A stretch of 36,316 nt of DNA from Pseudooceanicola sp. HF7. GTDB taxonomy: Bacteria; Pseudomonadota; Alphaproteobacteria; Rhodobacterales; Rhodobacteraceae. How positions within the stretch are numbered: position 1 is the stretch's first letter; each line of letters opens with the position of its first letter. The translations under genes were made by a program, and so were the position numbers. The stretch lies in the NCBI RefSeq assembly GCF_011806405.1, contig NZ_JAATOW010000042.1, forward strand, positions 1-36,316, written 5' to 3'. Under the pieces are notes generated by a model. The model saw only the letters and a list, made by a program, of their open reading frames with translations. It made no database searches and was not told the DNA's origin. Positions 1-9,260 of this stretch are shown piece by piece.

Positions 1-168
1 CGCCCAAGTGCGTGCCCGGCAACCAGGCGCATCGGGTCATGTCCGGGCGCTTTTGGACCGGGCCGGGTCGGGAGCGGATGCGACAAGCGGCGCGGAAGAG
101 GGGCTTGTCCCCGCGCGCGCGGCGCTCCGCCCGAGGCGGGAGCGCATAGCGGCGGGCTGGGACTGTGA
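1..168. other. Region downstream of ispH, no gene seen
   Basis: I see no supportable coding region here. The short open frames have no ribosome-binding site and no recognisable motif. The stretch holds two inverted repeats: a GC-rich hairpin at 122-145, listed separately, and a 7-bp pair at 82-88 and 103-109. It may include the end of a neighbouring gene that lies outside the window. Confidence 0.5.
122..145 (-). terminator. GC-rich hairpin after ispH
   Basis: GCGCTC (122-127) pairs with GAGCGC (140-145) and CGCC (128-131) with GGCG (135-138). The loop is 3 nt and one G is bulged. It lies about 24 nt past the ispH stop on the minus strand. There is no T-run, so it would be a weak intrinsic terminator or a 3'-end stabiliser. 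Confidence 0.4.
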
Positions 169-1128
169 TCAGCCTGCGGCGGCGGGGGTGCGCAGGACGC
201 GGGGGACCTTGAACTCGACGTTCTCCACCGCGGTTTCGACCAATTCGACCGTGACCGCGTAGCGTTCGCCCAGGGCCTCGATCACCTCGTTCACCAGCAC
301 TTCGGGGGCAGAGGCCCCGGCGGTGATGCCGATGCTGCGGATCCCCTCCAGCGCGCGCCAGTCGATATCGGTGGCGCGTTGCACCAGCTGGGCGTAATCG
401 CAGCCGTTGGCGCTGGCGACCTCCACCAGGCGGCGGGAGTTGGAGCTGTTGGGCGCCCCCACAACCAGCATCGCGTCGATCCGTTCCGCCATGGCCTTGA
501 CCGCTTCCTGGCGGTTGGTGGTGGCGTAGCAGATGTCTTCCTTGTGCGGGCCGATGATGGCCGGGAAGCGGGCCTGGAGCGCGGCGACGATACTCTTTGT
601 GTCATCGACCGACAGCGTGGTCTGGGTGACGAAGGCCAGGTTGGCGGGATCGCGCACGTCCAGGCTGGCCACGTCCTGTTCGGTTTCCACGAGCAGCACG
701 TCGCCCGCCGGCAGCTGGCCCATGGTGCCCACGGTTTCAGGGTGGCCGGCATGGCCGATCATGATGATCTGCAGGCCAGCCTCTGCGTGGCGCTCGGCCT
801 CGATATGGACCTTGGAGACGAGCGGGCAGGTGGCATCGACATAGATCATCTCTCGGCTGGCGGCCTCTGCCGGCACGGACTTGGGCACGCCGTGGGCGGA
901 GAAGATCACCGGGCGGTCATCGGGGCATTCGGAGAGTTCCTCGACAAAGACGGCGCCCTTGGCGCGCAGCCCGTCGACGACGTACTTGTTATGGACGATC
1001 TCATGGCGGACGTAGACCGGGGCGCCCCATTTCTGCAGCGCCATTTCCACGATCTTGATTGCACGGTCGACACCGGCGCAGAACCCGCGCGGGGCTGCCA
1101 GGTAAAGGGAAAGGGGCGGCTTGGTCAT
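169..1128 (-). CDS. ispH: 4-hydroxy-3-methylbut-2-enyl diphosphate reductase (IspH/LytB)
   Basis: Last enzyme of the MEP isoprenoid pathway. It reduces HMBPP to IPP and DMAPP using a [4Fe-4S] cluster. The three cluster cysteines are visible at C17 (in [10 protein letters not shown]), C101 (DATCPLV) and C200 ([10 protein letters not shown]). The GHAGHPE segment carries the catalytic Glu (about residue 131), and [10 protein letters not shown] is the conserved substrate-binding stretch. At 319 residues the length is normal. I chose the ATG at 1128 because AGGAG sits 6 nt upstream and the protein then begins directly with the family N-terminus; the open frame extends further upstream, but that part is shadow of the next gene. 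It lies downstream of the YqaA-like gene on the same strand with a 59-nt gap and may share its transcript. Confidence 0.97.
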   Translation of the reverse strand: MTKPPLSLYLAAPRGFCAGVDRAIKIVEMALQKWGAPVYVRHEIVHNKYVVDGLRAKGAVFVEELSECPDDRPVIFSAHGVPKSVPAEAASREMIYVDATCPLVSKVHIEAERHAEAGLQIIMIGHAGHPETVGTMGQLPAGDVLLVETEQDVASLDVRDPANLAFVTQTTLSVDDTKSIVAALQARFPAIIGPHKEDICYATTNRQEAVKAMAERIDAMLVVGAPNSSNSRRLVEVASANGCDYAQLVQRATDIDWRALEGIRSIGITAGASAPEVLVNEVIEALGERYAVTVELVETAVENVEFKVPRVLRTPAAAG

Positions 1129-1187
1129 CTGGGTCTCCTGTCGCCTGACAGAGGTAAGGAATAGGGCCTGCGTGGTAAAGGGGCGGT

Positions 1188-1631
1188 TTAGCCCAGCAGA
1201 CCTGCCGTGGCCCAGGCCAGCAGGATGTAGCGCAGCGTCTTGGCCAGCCCGACCAGCGCCAGGAAGGCCCAGACCGGCGTGCGCATGACCCCGGCCACCA
1301 CCGTGATCGCATCGCCCAGCGGCGCCCAGGACAGCAGCAGCGACCAGAGCCCCCAGCGTTGGTACCATGCCTGCGCCCGCGCCAGCTGCGCCTCTTTCAC
1401 AGGGAACCAGCGGCGATCCCGGTAGTGTTCGATCCAGAGCCCCATCAGGTAGTTCACGAAGGAGCCCGCGGTATTGGCGATGCTGGCCACGACGATCAGC
1501 CAGCCCAGCGGCAGGGACCCGCGCAGCTGGATCGCGGCAAAGACGATTTCCGACTGGAACGGCAGAAGGGTGGCCGCACCAAAGGCGGCGAGGGCCATTG
1601 AGGCGGCCTCACCCAGCATCGCCGCTGTCAC
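1188..1631 (-). CDS. YqaA/DedA-type small inner-membrane protein
   Basis: A 147-residue membrane protein of the YqaA (SNARE-associated/DedA-like) group. It has a hydrophobic N-terminal segment containing [10 protein letters not shown], then a G-x-F-x-N-Y-x-x-G motif (GSFVNYLMG), then a W-rich region ([19 protein letters not shown]) and a final membrane segment. These are the features of short YqaA homologues. Its function is not established; related DedA proteins act in lipid transport and membrane homeostasis. It starts only 4 nt after the stop of the upstream NYN gene, so the two are probably cotranscribed. The start is uncertain: GTG at 1631 gives the longest form, while ATG at 1619 and ATG at 1598 (with GAGG 8 nt upstream) are alternatives. 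Confidence 0.85.
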   Translation of the reverse strand: MTAAMLGEAASMALAAFGAATLLPFQSEIVFAAIQLRGSLPLGWLIVVASIANTAGSFVNYLMGLWIEHYRDRRWFPVKEAQLARAQAWYQRWGLWSLLLSWAPLGDAITVVAGVMRTPVWAFLALVGLAKTLRYILLAWATAGLLG

Positions 1632-1635
1632 CCGA

Positions 1636-2211
1636 TCAGCCGCTGACGGTAGAGCGCGAGCGCGCGTCTTCGCCGATGGGATCCCGCGGCGGCCGGCCGA
1701 TCACTTCCTTCAGTTCGTCCAGCTCGATGAAATTGTCTGCCTGACGGCGCAGTTCGTCGGCAATCATCGGAGGTTGAGAACGAATCGTCGAGACAACGGA
1801 GACGCGAACACCCTGGCGTTGCAGGCTTTCCACCAGCGGACGGAAGTCTCCGTCACCGGAGAAGAGCACGATGTGATCGACCCGGGGGGCAAGCTCCATG
1901 GCATCGACGGTAAGCTCGATATCCATGTTGCCCTTGACCTTGCGGCGGCCCTGGCTGTCCGTGAATTCCTTGGCCGGCTTGGTGACCATGGTGAAGCCGT
2001 TGTAGTGCAGCCAGTCAACCAGGGGACGGATGGGTGAGTACTCGTCATTTTCAAGTAGTGCGGTGTAGTAGAAGGCCCGCAACAACTTGCCACGGCGCAT
2101 GAATTCCTGCCGGAGCAACTTGTAATCGATGTCGAAACCCAACGCTTTGGCGGCAGCGTAGAGGTTCGATCCATCGATGAACAGCGCGAGCCGTTCGTCC
2201 TTGTAGAACAT
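1636..2211 (-). CDS. NYN (PIN-like) domain protein, LabA/DUF88 family
   Basis: A 191-residue protein of the NYN/LabA group, a PIN-like fold usually linked to RNA cleavage. The acidic positions expected for metal binding can be seen: LFIDGSNLY near the N-terminus, KGNMDIELTVDAM in the middle and LFSGDGDFRPLV after it. The family function is generally described as putative ribonuclease, and the substrate is unknown. The ATG at 2211 was chosen over an upstream in-frame ATG because the protein then starts with the usual MFYKDERLALF-type sequence and GGAAGG lies upstream. It is the first gene of a probable minus-strand unit with the YqaA-like gene, and is divergent from folK across a 94-nt AT-richer gap. 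Confidence 0.9.
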   Translation of the reverse strand: MFYKDERLALFIDGSNLYAAAKALGFDIDYKLLRQEFMRRGKLLRAFYYTALLENDEYSPIRPLVDWLHYNGFTMVTKPAKEFTDSQGRRKVKGNMDIELTVDAMELAPRVDHIVLFSGDGDFRPLVESLQRQGVRVSVVSTIRSQPPMIADELRRQADNFIELDELKEVIGRPPRDPIGEDARSRSTVSG

Positions 2212-2252
2212 CAAAAAAACCCTTCCAATCAACTGCCCCGCCACGATGAGTG

Positions 2253-2258
2253 TATAAT
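2253..2258 (+). promoter_or_regulatory. Candidate -10 (TATAAT) in folK/NYN divergent gap
   Basis: A perfect TATAAT lies in the AT-richer 94-nt gap. No good -35 sits 16-18 nt upstream on the plus strand. An alternative for folK is TTGGAA (2264-2269) with AAAATA (2286-2291), spacer 16. Which element, if either, is used cannot be settled by eye. Confidence 0.35.
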
Positions 2259-2305
2259 TGCGCTTGGAACCGGGACAGATACTGCAAAATAAATGCTAGC
2301 TGAGG

Positions 2306-2932
2306 ATGCATCAAGTGAACTTGGAAGTCCAAGACAATAGGGTAACGCGATCTGAAGGCTTGGCATTCATGGTTGCAGTTGGCGGAAATATGTTCTCCGA
2401 AAAGGAGAGTCGAGGGGAATTTGTGCGTTCCGTCGTGGCGTCACTGGAACAACGTATCTGCCCCGTGGAGCGCCTGAGCCGGCTCTATTCGACCCCCGCT
2501 TTCCCCGCCGGGTCGGGGCCCGATTACGTCAATGCAGCGCTTATTCTACGGGGTGAGATGAGTCCCGACGTCATGCTGGAACATCTTCACGAAATTGAAT
2601 ATCTATTTGGCCGTGAACGGAAAAAACGGTGGGGTCCGCGGCGTCTGGACCTGGACCTGATTGCCGCCGGCGACCTGGTCCTGCCGGGGGCCGAAGAGCA
2701 CCGCAAGTGGCGTGAATTGCCGCTGGAAGAGCAGCTTAAAAAATGGCCAGAAGAGCTTTTGCTGCCACACCCAAGAATGCAGGAGCGGGCTTTCGTTCTT
2801 GTGCCATTGCGGGACGTTGCGCCAGAGTGGAAACACCCGATTTTGGGTAAGACGGTCACGGAAATGTGTGACGATCTTCCTACAGGGGCGCTGCGCGAGG
2901 TGGTGCCGCTGCCAGAATCGGCTTGTCTCTAA
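2306..2932 (+). CDS. folK: HPPK, folate biosynthesis pyrophosphokinase
   Basis: 2-amino-4-hydroxy-6-hydroxymethyldihydropteridine pyrophosphokinase transfers pyrophosphate from ATP to the pterin in folate synthesis. Family signatures are VAVGGNMF near the N-terminus, RWGPRRLDLDLI (residues 109-119, with the two Mg-binding Asp at 115 and 117) and LPHPRMQERAFVLVPL near 153-168. The segment between the last two motifs is about 30 residues of charged sequence, longer than in E. coli FolK. The start is uncertain: ATG 2306 has GAGG touching it, GTG 2315 has GAGG at 9 nt, and ATG 2369 would trim the first strand of the fold. It is followed by rpoZ after 64 nt. The gene looks less GC-rich than its neighbours. 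Confidence 0.92.
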   Translation: MHQVNLEVQDNRVTRSEGLAFMVAVGGNMFSEKESRGEFVRSVVASLEQRICPVERLSRLYSTPAFPAGSGPDYVNAALILRGEMSPDVMLEHLHEIEYLFGRERKKRWGPRRLDLDLIAAGDLVLPGAEEHRKWRELPLEEQLKKWPEELLLPHPRMQERAFVLVPLRDVAPEWKHPILGKTVTEMCDDLPTGALREVVPLPESACL

Positions 2933-2951
2933 GGGGCAAACCCTTTAGATA
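2923..2951 (+). promoter_or_regulatory. Candidate rpoZ promoter
   Basis: TTGTCT (2923-2928) and TAGATA (2946-2951) are separated by 17 nt, at the end of folK and about 45 nt before rpoZ. The -10 match is weak, so this is only a candidate. Confidence 0.33.
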
Positions 2952-2996
2952 TGCGTCTCTAGTTTTTCTACCGCATCCGTTCGCAAGGAGTGCCAG

Positions 2997-3353
2997 ATGG
3001 CCCGCGTCACCGTTGAAGATTGTGTCGACAAGGTTCCGAACCGGTTCGAACTGGTCATGCTGGCGGCACACCGTGCGCGTGAGATCAGCGCCGGTGGCCC
3101 GATCACCGTGGACCGCGACAACGACAAGAACCCCGTCGTCAGCCTGCGCGAGATCGCCGAGGAAACGCAATCGGCCGATGAGCTGCGCGAGCGCCTGATC
3201 GAGTCGAACCAGACCCAGATCGAGATCGACGAACCCGAAGAAGACAGCATGGCGCTGCTGATGGGTGCTGAGGCGGCCGACAAGCCCGTCGAAGACGACA
3301 TGAGCGAAGAGAAACTGCTGCGCGCGCTGGTCGAAGCGCAACGTCAGGGCTAA
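2997..3353 (+). CDS. rpoZ: RNA polymerase omega subunit
   Basis: The small omega subunit helps assemble RNA polymerase and, in many proteobacteria, forms part of a ppGpp-binding site. The N-terminal half ([20 protein letters not shown], then AAHRAREI) is the classic omega core. The C-terminal half is an acidic alphaproteobacterial tail of about 45 residues ([10 protein letters not shown] and beyond). The protein has 118 residues. A strong AAGGAG ribosome-binding site precedes the ATG by 7 nt. It lies directly upstream of the ppGpp synthetase/hydrolase gene, the common rpoZ-spoT arrangement, which fits joint control of the stringent response. Confidence 0.97.
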   Translation: MARVTVEDCVDKVPNRFELVMLAAHRAREISAGGPITVDRDNDKNPVVSLREIAEETQSADELRERLIESNQTQIEIDEPEEDSMALLMGAEAADKPVEDDMSEEKLLRALVEAQRQG

Positions 3354-3363
3354 GCCGACGGCT

Positions 3364-3385
3364 GGCCGTGGCGGTTGCCGCGGCC
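3364..3385. other. Hairpin between rpoZ and relA/spoT
   Basis: GGCCGTGGC (3364-3372) pairs with GCCGCGGCC (3377-3385) through 9 bp including one G-T wobble, with a 4-nt loop. There is no T-run after it, so it is more likely an mRNA processing or stability element than a full terminator. Confidence 0.45.
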
Positions 3386-3426
3386 GACGCGACCGCCCGG
3401 ATCCACAGCTATCCGGATGAAACTCC

Positions 3427-5616
<2,190 letters not shown>

Positions 5617-5628
5617 AGGGAGACACCG

Positions 5629-6462
5629 TTGGTCTTTAAGCGCCGCGACAGACGGCCTTTCTGGAAGATCATTTCGGATTTTCTCTGGCCACGCGGTGGC
5701 TGGACGCGGGCCTTTCATTACACCAAGCACAGGTTGCGGCGTCTGCCGGACAGCCCCGAAAAGATCTCTCGGGGGATCGCGGCGGGGGTGTTCACGGTCT
5801 TTACCCCCTTTTACGGGCTGCATTTCGTGGTCTCAGCGCTGCTGGCGCTGATCGTGCGCGGCAACGTGATCGCGGCGATCCTGGCGACCTTCGTGTCCAA
5901 CCCGGTGACCTTCGTCCCGATCAGCGTGATTTCCCTTCAGACGGGGTATTTCATCGTCAACACGGCGGCAGAGCACGGCATCGGGGAGCCGGCGAAATAC
6001 GGCTTCCATCCCCAGGGCGGGCTGCCGGACGGACCCCCTGCCGGCCTGATCGACGATCTGCCCGGCATCTCCATGTCCGGCCCCCATGGGCTGCCACCGG
6101 CGCAGGGGCCGGAGGCGGGCACGCCGCGCTCTTTCGGGGGGATGTTCGTGGACGCGAGCTATGACCTTTGGGAGAATTTCATGGCCCTGTTCACCGATGC
6201 GGAGGCGCATTGGGACGGGCTGCGGGTCTTCTATCACGAGGTCTTCTTCCCCTACATGATCGGGGGCATCGCGCCGGGGCTGATCTGCGGTTTGGCGGCC
6301 TACCTGCTGACGGTGCCAGTGATCCGGGCCTACCAGACCCGGCGGCGCGGCGCGCTGAAGACCAAGCTGGCCGCGATCCGGGCCAAGTCCGGGCAGCCGG
6401 CGCCCAAGCACGTGCCCAAGCCAAAGGCGAAACCCGCGACGGAGTCCGGCAAGGGCGGCTGA
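5629..6462 (+). CDS. DUF2062 membrane protein with TTG start
   Basis: A 277-residue protein whose N-terminal half matches DUF2062. A basic amphipathic N-terminus is followed by a membrane region at about 47-110 containing the typical FTPFYGLH and SNPVTFVP motifs. A Gly/Pro-rich linker (about 125-160) follows, then a second hydrophobic stretch (about 207-235) and a Lys/Pro/Ala-rich tail. The molecular function is unknown. It begins with TTG at 5629, preceded by AGGGAGA 8 nt upstream and only 12 nt after the relA/spoT stop; I see no better in-frame start. The gene commonly sits beside rel/spoT and pdxJ in Rhodobacteraceae, which suggests cotranscription but not a specific role. Confidence 0.9.
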   Translation: MVFKRRDRRPFWKIISDFLWPRGGWTRAFHYTKHRLRRLPDSPEKISRGIAAGVFTVFTPFYGLHFVVSALLALIVRGNVIAAILATFVSNPVTFVPISVISLQTGYFIVNTAAEHGIGEPAKYGFHPQGGLPDGPPAGLIDDLPGISMSGPHGLPPAQGPEAGTPRSFGGMFVDASYDLWENFMALFTDAEAHWDGLRVFYHEVFFPYMIGGIAPGLICGLAAYLLTVPVIRAYQTRRRGALKTKLAAIRAKSGQPAPKHVPKPKAKPATESGKGG

Positions 6463-6593
6463 GCCTTGCGGCCCGATCCGCCTGCAATCGCGGGCCCGGT
6501 GTCCTGGCCATGCTGCGGCAATGCAAGATTGTCTCTGGCCCCCGCGCCGATCCTGCGGCATTCATGTGGCGGAGTGAGTGAGAGGAGCCCCGC

Positions 6594-7343
6594 ATGAGCG
6601 ATCAGCCCCAACTGCGTCTTGGCGTGAACATCGACCACGTGGCCACCGTGCGCAACGCGCGCGGCGGTGCCTATCCGGATCCCCTGCGGGCCGCGAAGAT
6701 CGCCGAAGAGGCGGGCGCGGACGGGATCACCGCCCACCTGCGCGAAGACCGCCGCCATATTTCGGATGCCGATATCGAAGGGCTGGCAGAGGTGCTAAGC
6801 GTGCCGCTGAACTTCGAGATGGCCGCCACAGACGAGATGCAGGCCATCGCCCTGCGCCACAAGCCCCACGCGGTCTGCATCGTCCCCGAGAAGCGCGAGG
6901 AACGCACCACCGAGGGCGGGCTGGAAGTTGCGCGGGAAGAGAACCGGCTGGCGCATTTCATCGCTCCGCTGCGGGAGGCGGGTTGCCGGGTGTCGATCTT
7001 CATCGCCGCCGACCGCCCCCAGATCGAAGCCGCGCACCGGATCGGTGCCCAGGTGATCGAACTGCACACCGGCGCCTATTGCGATGCCCATGCCGAGGGG
7101 CGCTTTGACGATCGCGATGCAGAGCTGGAGCGCCTGCGCGAGATGGCCGCCCTTGGCCATGAGCTGGGGCTTGAGGTCCACGCGGGCCACGGGCTGACCT
7201 ATGACACGGTGAAGCCCATCGCCGCTTTCCCCGAGCTGCGCGAGCTGAACATCGGCCATTTCCTGATCGGCGAAGCGATCTTTCGCGGGCTGCAACCGGC
7301 CATCGCGGAAATGCGCCGCCTGATGGATGAAGCGCGGGCCTGA
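6594..7343 (+). CDS. pdxJ: Pyridoxine 5'-phosphate synthase
   Basis: PdxJ condenses 1-deoxy-D-xylulose 5-phosphate with 3-amino-2-oxopropyl phosphate in the DXP-dependent route to vitamin B6. It is a TIM barrel of 249 residues, the normal length. Visible signatures are [16 protein letters not shown] at the N-terminus, [16 protein letters not shown] with the catalytic Glu, [16 protein letters not shown] and the phosphate-binding [12 protein letters not shown] near the C-terminus. The ATG at 6594 has GAGAGGAG 6 nt upstream. A 131-nt gap separates it from the DUF2062 gene, so it may have its own promoter, although I could not identify one. A weak hairpin with a T-run follows the stop. Confidence 0.97.
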   Translation: MSDQPQLRLGVNIDHVATVRNARGGAYPDPLRAAKIAEEAGADGITAHLREDRRHISDADIEGLAEVLSVPLNFEMAATDEMQAIALRHKPHAVCIVPEKREERTTEGGLEVAREENRLAHFIAPLREAGCRVSIFIAADRPQIEAAHRIGAQVIELHTGAYCDAHAEGRFDDRDAELERLREMAALGHELGLEVHAGHGLTYDTVKPIAAFPELRELNIGHFLIGEAIFRGLQPAIAEMRRLMDEARA

Positions 7344-7351
7344 CGGGCGGT

Positions 7352-7370
7352 GGCTCTCAGCCGGTTTTTT
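7352..7370 (+). terminator. Weak intrinsic terminator after pdxJ
   Basis: GGCT (7352-7355) pairs with AGCC (7359-7362) around a 3-nt loop, followed by GG and six T (7365-7370). The stem is short, but its position 8 nt after the pdxJ stop and the T-run fit an intrinsic terminator between two converging genes. Confidence 0.5.
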
Positions 7371-7380
7371 GCGCGTGATT

Positions 7381-8331
7381 TCAGGCCACTGGCGTGACGC
7401 CGCCCGGCTGGGGCGGCGGTGGCGGATCGCCGACGGCGCGATGGCCCAGCCCTTCGCGCCCGGTGGCCTCCAGCAGCCATTTGCGGAACAGCCGTTGCGC
7501 CGGGGACAGGGACATCTCGCCCGCGGAAATCAGCCAGTAGCGCAGGTCCGTGCGGTGAAAGCGCGGGATCGGCGCGGCGACGCGGCCCTGGTCCAGCGCA
7601 TCCCGGCAGAGCGTTTCGAAGGACAGGAAGACGCCGGCCCCGGACATCGCGGCATCCAGGCAGAGCGAGGCTTCGGAGAATTCCGGCCCGTCGCGCAGCA
7701 CCAGCCCGCCCGCGCCCTCGGGCACCAGCCAGTCATCCCAGGTGTACATCGCGTTGGTGTCGCGGATGATCGGCACGCTTGCGAAATCCTGCTGGCTGAC
7801 GATGGTGCGCGCTAGCTCAGGTGAGCAAACCGGCACGATCCGCATGGCGAACAGGCTTTGCGCCCGCAGGTCGGGGTAGGGGCCACGCCCGATGCGGATG
7901 GCGAAATCCGTGTTGCCGTCATTGGGATCGGCCAGCGACACCTGGCTGTCCAGCCGCACCTTCAGGTCCGGGAAGCTGCGGTAGAAGGCCGGCAGCCGCC
8001 AGATCAGCCAGCGCGCGGCAAAGATCGGGGCGCAGGAGATCCGCAGCTCCTGCCCGCGGTCGCGCCGCCCCAGTTCCGCCGCGGCGGACAATTGCCGGAA
8101 GCCGGAGGTCAGCAGGCGGAAGAATTCCTCTGTGCCGGGGGCGGGGACCATGCCGCCGGGCCGGCGGTCGAACAGCTTTTGCCCCACGGTTTCTTCGGCC
8201 CGCGCCACCTGCTGGGAGACCGCTCCGGGAGAGATCCCCATCTCTTCCGCCGCTGCACGCAGGGATCCGCTGCGGGCCACGGATTCGACCGCGCGCAGGT
8301 TGTTCAGGTGAAGGCGATTCAGCGGATGCAT
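7381..8331 (-). CDS. LysR-family transcriptional regulator
   Basis: A 316-residue LysR-type regulator. The N-terminal winged helix-turn-helix is clear (LRAVESVARSGSLRAAAEEM, then ISPGAVSQQVARAEETVGQKLF, about residues 12-55). A two-lobed effector-binding domain follows (about 95-295) with PIFAARWLIWRLP at its start. Its overall look is close to the GcvA-like subgroup. The C-terminus ends in a Pro-rich tail (DPPPPPQPGG). It is divergent from a 65-residue orphan across a 97-nt gap that contains a TAGC-N8-GCTA dyad, the usual arrangement of a LysR regulator with its target. The effector is unknown. It sits as an insertion between pdxJ and acpS. Confidence 0.93.
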   Translation of the reverse strand: MHPLNRLHLNNLRAVESVARSGSLRAAAEEMGISPGAVSQQVARAEETVGQKLFDRRPGGMVPAPGTEEFFRLLTSGFRQLSAAAELGRRDRGQELRISCAPIFAARWLIWRLPAFYRSFPDLKVRLDSQVSLADPNDGNTDFAIRIGRGPYPDLRAQSLFAMRIVPVCSPELARTIVSQQDFASVPIIRDTNAMYTWDDWLVPEGAGGLVLRDGPEFSEASLCLDAAMSGAGVFLSFETLCRDALDQGRVAAPIPRFHRTDLRYWLISAGEMSLSPAQRLFRKWLLEATGREGLGHRAVGDPPPPPQPGGVTPVA

Positions 8332-8337
8332 ATAGCT

Positions 8338-8353
8338 TAGCTAAACCCCGCTA
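8338..8353. promoter_or_regulatory. Candidate LysR-binding dyad
   Basis: TAGC (8338-8341), 8 nt, then GCTA (8350-8353) form an inverted repeat beginning only 7 nt upstream of the LysR start codon. A further TAGC lies at 8333-8336. Position and spacing suit autoregulation of the LysR gene and control of the divergent small gene. Confidence 0.45.
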
Positions 8354-8428
8354 TACGTTTGCTGCAATTCAAAAGGGACTTCGGAGGCCCTAAATCACTA
8401 TCATCTGAAACCAAGAAAGGAGAAAACC

Positions 8429-8626
8429 ATGTTCAAATGGTTCACCCAACCCGCAGCACGCCGCTCCAGAGAGCCCATCGACCAGCCTGAGATTTCCCGG
8501 ATGTCGCTGAGTGAACTGGCAGACCTGCCGCTGCGCAGGCCCGCTGCCCCCGTGGTCCAGCTGGCCGAATACCGCGCGCCCCGCAAGACGGCAGCGCCGG
8601 TACAGCCCGGGCTTTGCCACGGCTGA
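8429..8626 (+). CDS. Orphan 65-residue protein divergent from LysR
   Basis: I do not recognise this family. The predicted protein is 65 residues: an aromatic/basic start (MFKWFTQPAARRSREP), a short middle segment (ISRMSLSELADLPLRR) that could form one amphipathic helix, then an Ala/Pro/Arg-rich tail with a single Cys near the end (LCHG). It has no signal peptide and no membrane segment. Reality is supported by a near-perfect ribosome-binding site (AAGGAG, 6 nt before the ATG), the divergent LysR gene with a dyad between them, and a strong hairpin just after its stop. The SLSELADLP stretch faintly recalls short DUF1127-like proteins, but not enough to assign it. Confidence 0.7.
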   Translation: MFKWFTQPAARRSREPIDQPEISRMSLSELADLPLRRPAAPVVQLAEYRAPRKTAAPVQPGLCHG

Positions 8627-8645
8627 CCCGCTTTCGCCGGAAGAT

Positions 8646-8685
8646 CGGGCCTGACAGCGCAGTGAAATCGCGCTAAGTCGGCCCG
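8646..8685 (+). terminator. Long hairpin between orphan gene and acpS
   Basis: CGGGCC (8646-8651) pairs with GGCCCG (8680-8685), GAC (8653-8655) with GTC (8677-8679) and AGCGC (8656-8660) with GCGCT (8670-8674). The loop is 9 nt, with a 1-nt and a 2-nt bulge. That makes 14 bp in all. It lies 20 nt after the orphan stop with no T-run, so it could be a factor-dependent terminator or an mRNA 3' barrier. Confidence 0.5.
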
Positions 8686-8705
8686 AAACCTCTGGCGGAG
8701 CAGAC

Positions 8706-9134
8706 ATGATCCTGGGCATCGGCACCGATCTCGCGAATATCGAGCGTATCTCGAATACGCTCGACCGTTTCGGCGACCGCTTCCGCAACCGGGTCTTCAC
8801 CGATATCGAACAGAAGAAGGCCGCCCGCCGCAAGGACGAGGCCGGCACCTATGCCAAGCGGTGGGCCGCCAAGGAGGCGTGCTCGAAGGCGCTTGGCACG
8901 GGGCTTCGCATGGGCATTTCCTGGCGCGACATGGCGGTGAGCAACCTGCGCACCGGCCAGCCCGTCATGGAAGTGACCGGCTGGGCCGCCGAGAGGCTGG
9001 CCCAGATGACCCCGCCCGGACATGAGGCGATCATCCATGTCACGCTGACAGATGACCACCCCTGGGCGCAGGCCTTCGTGGTGATCGAGGCCCGCCCGCT
9101 GGGCCAAGGCGACGCGCCGCTCGCATCCGAGTGA
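8706..9134 (+). CDS. acpS: Holo-[acyl-carrier-protein] synthase
   Basis: AcpS transfers 4'-phosphopantetheine from CoA to the acyl carrier protein, activating it for fatty-acid synthesis. The signature [12 protein letters not shown] carries Asp8, and [15 protein letters not shown] carries Glu57 with Lys56; these are the Mg-binding and catalytic residues of the family. The C-terminal strands ([21 protein letters not shown]) are also typical. At 142 residues it is slightly longer than E. coli AcpS because of an acidic tail. GGAG lies 5 nt before the ATG. It is followed by lepB after 126 nt, as in the standard alphaproteobacterial acpS-lepB-rnc-era order. Confidence 0.96.
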   Translation: MILGIGTDLANIERISNTLDRFGDRFRNRVFTDIEQKKAARRKDEAGTYAKRWAAKEACSKALGTGLRMGISWRDMAVSNLRTGQPVMEVTGWAAERLAQMTPPGHEAIIHVTLTDDHPWAQAFVVIEARPLGQGDAPLASE

Positions 9135-9156
9135 TGGCAGTGAGGCCGCGGACGGC

Positions 9157-9186
9157 TTGACTTTGCCCGTCGCGGACGCGCATGAA
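9157..9186 (+). promoter_or_regulatory. Candidate lepB promoter
   Basis: TTGACT (9157-9162) is a 5/6 match to a -35 box. CATGAA (9181-9186), 18 nt later, is only a partial -10. It sits in the 126-nt gap upstream of lepB. Confidence 0.33.
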
Positions 9187-9260
9187 GCCGGGGCTTGGTG
9201 GCCGCAGGACGTGCCGCCGGGCACAGGCAGCAGATACAGGCAGCAAGGGACCGGCGGCGC

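Noticed and set aside
8-262. Small plus-strand frame of 84 codons
   Set aside because: It overlaps the end of ispH, has no ribosome-binding site and is of biased composition.
6518-6530. GCAATGCA upstream of pdxJ as a third TetR site
   Set aside because: Only the 7-bp core is shared. A 7-mer is expected a few times by chance in this window, and the flanks show no further symmetry.
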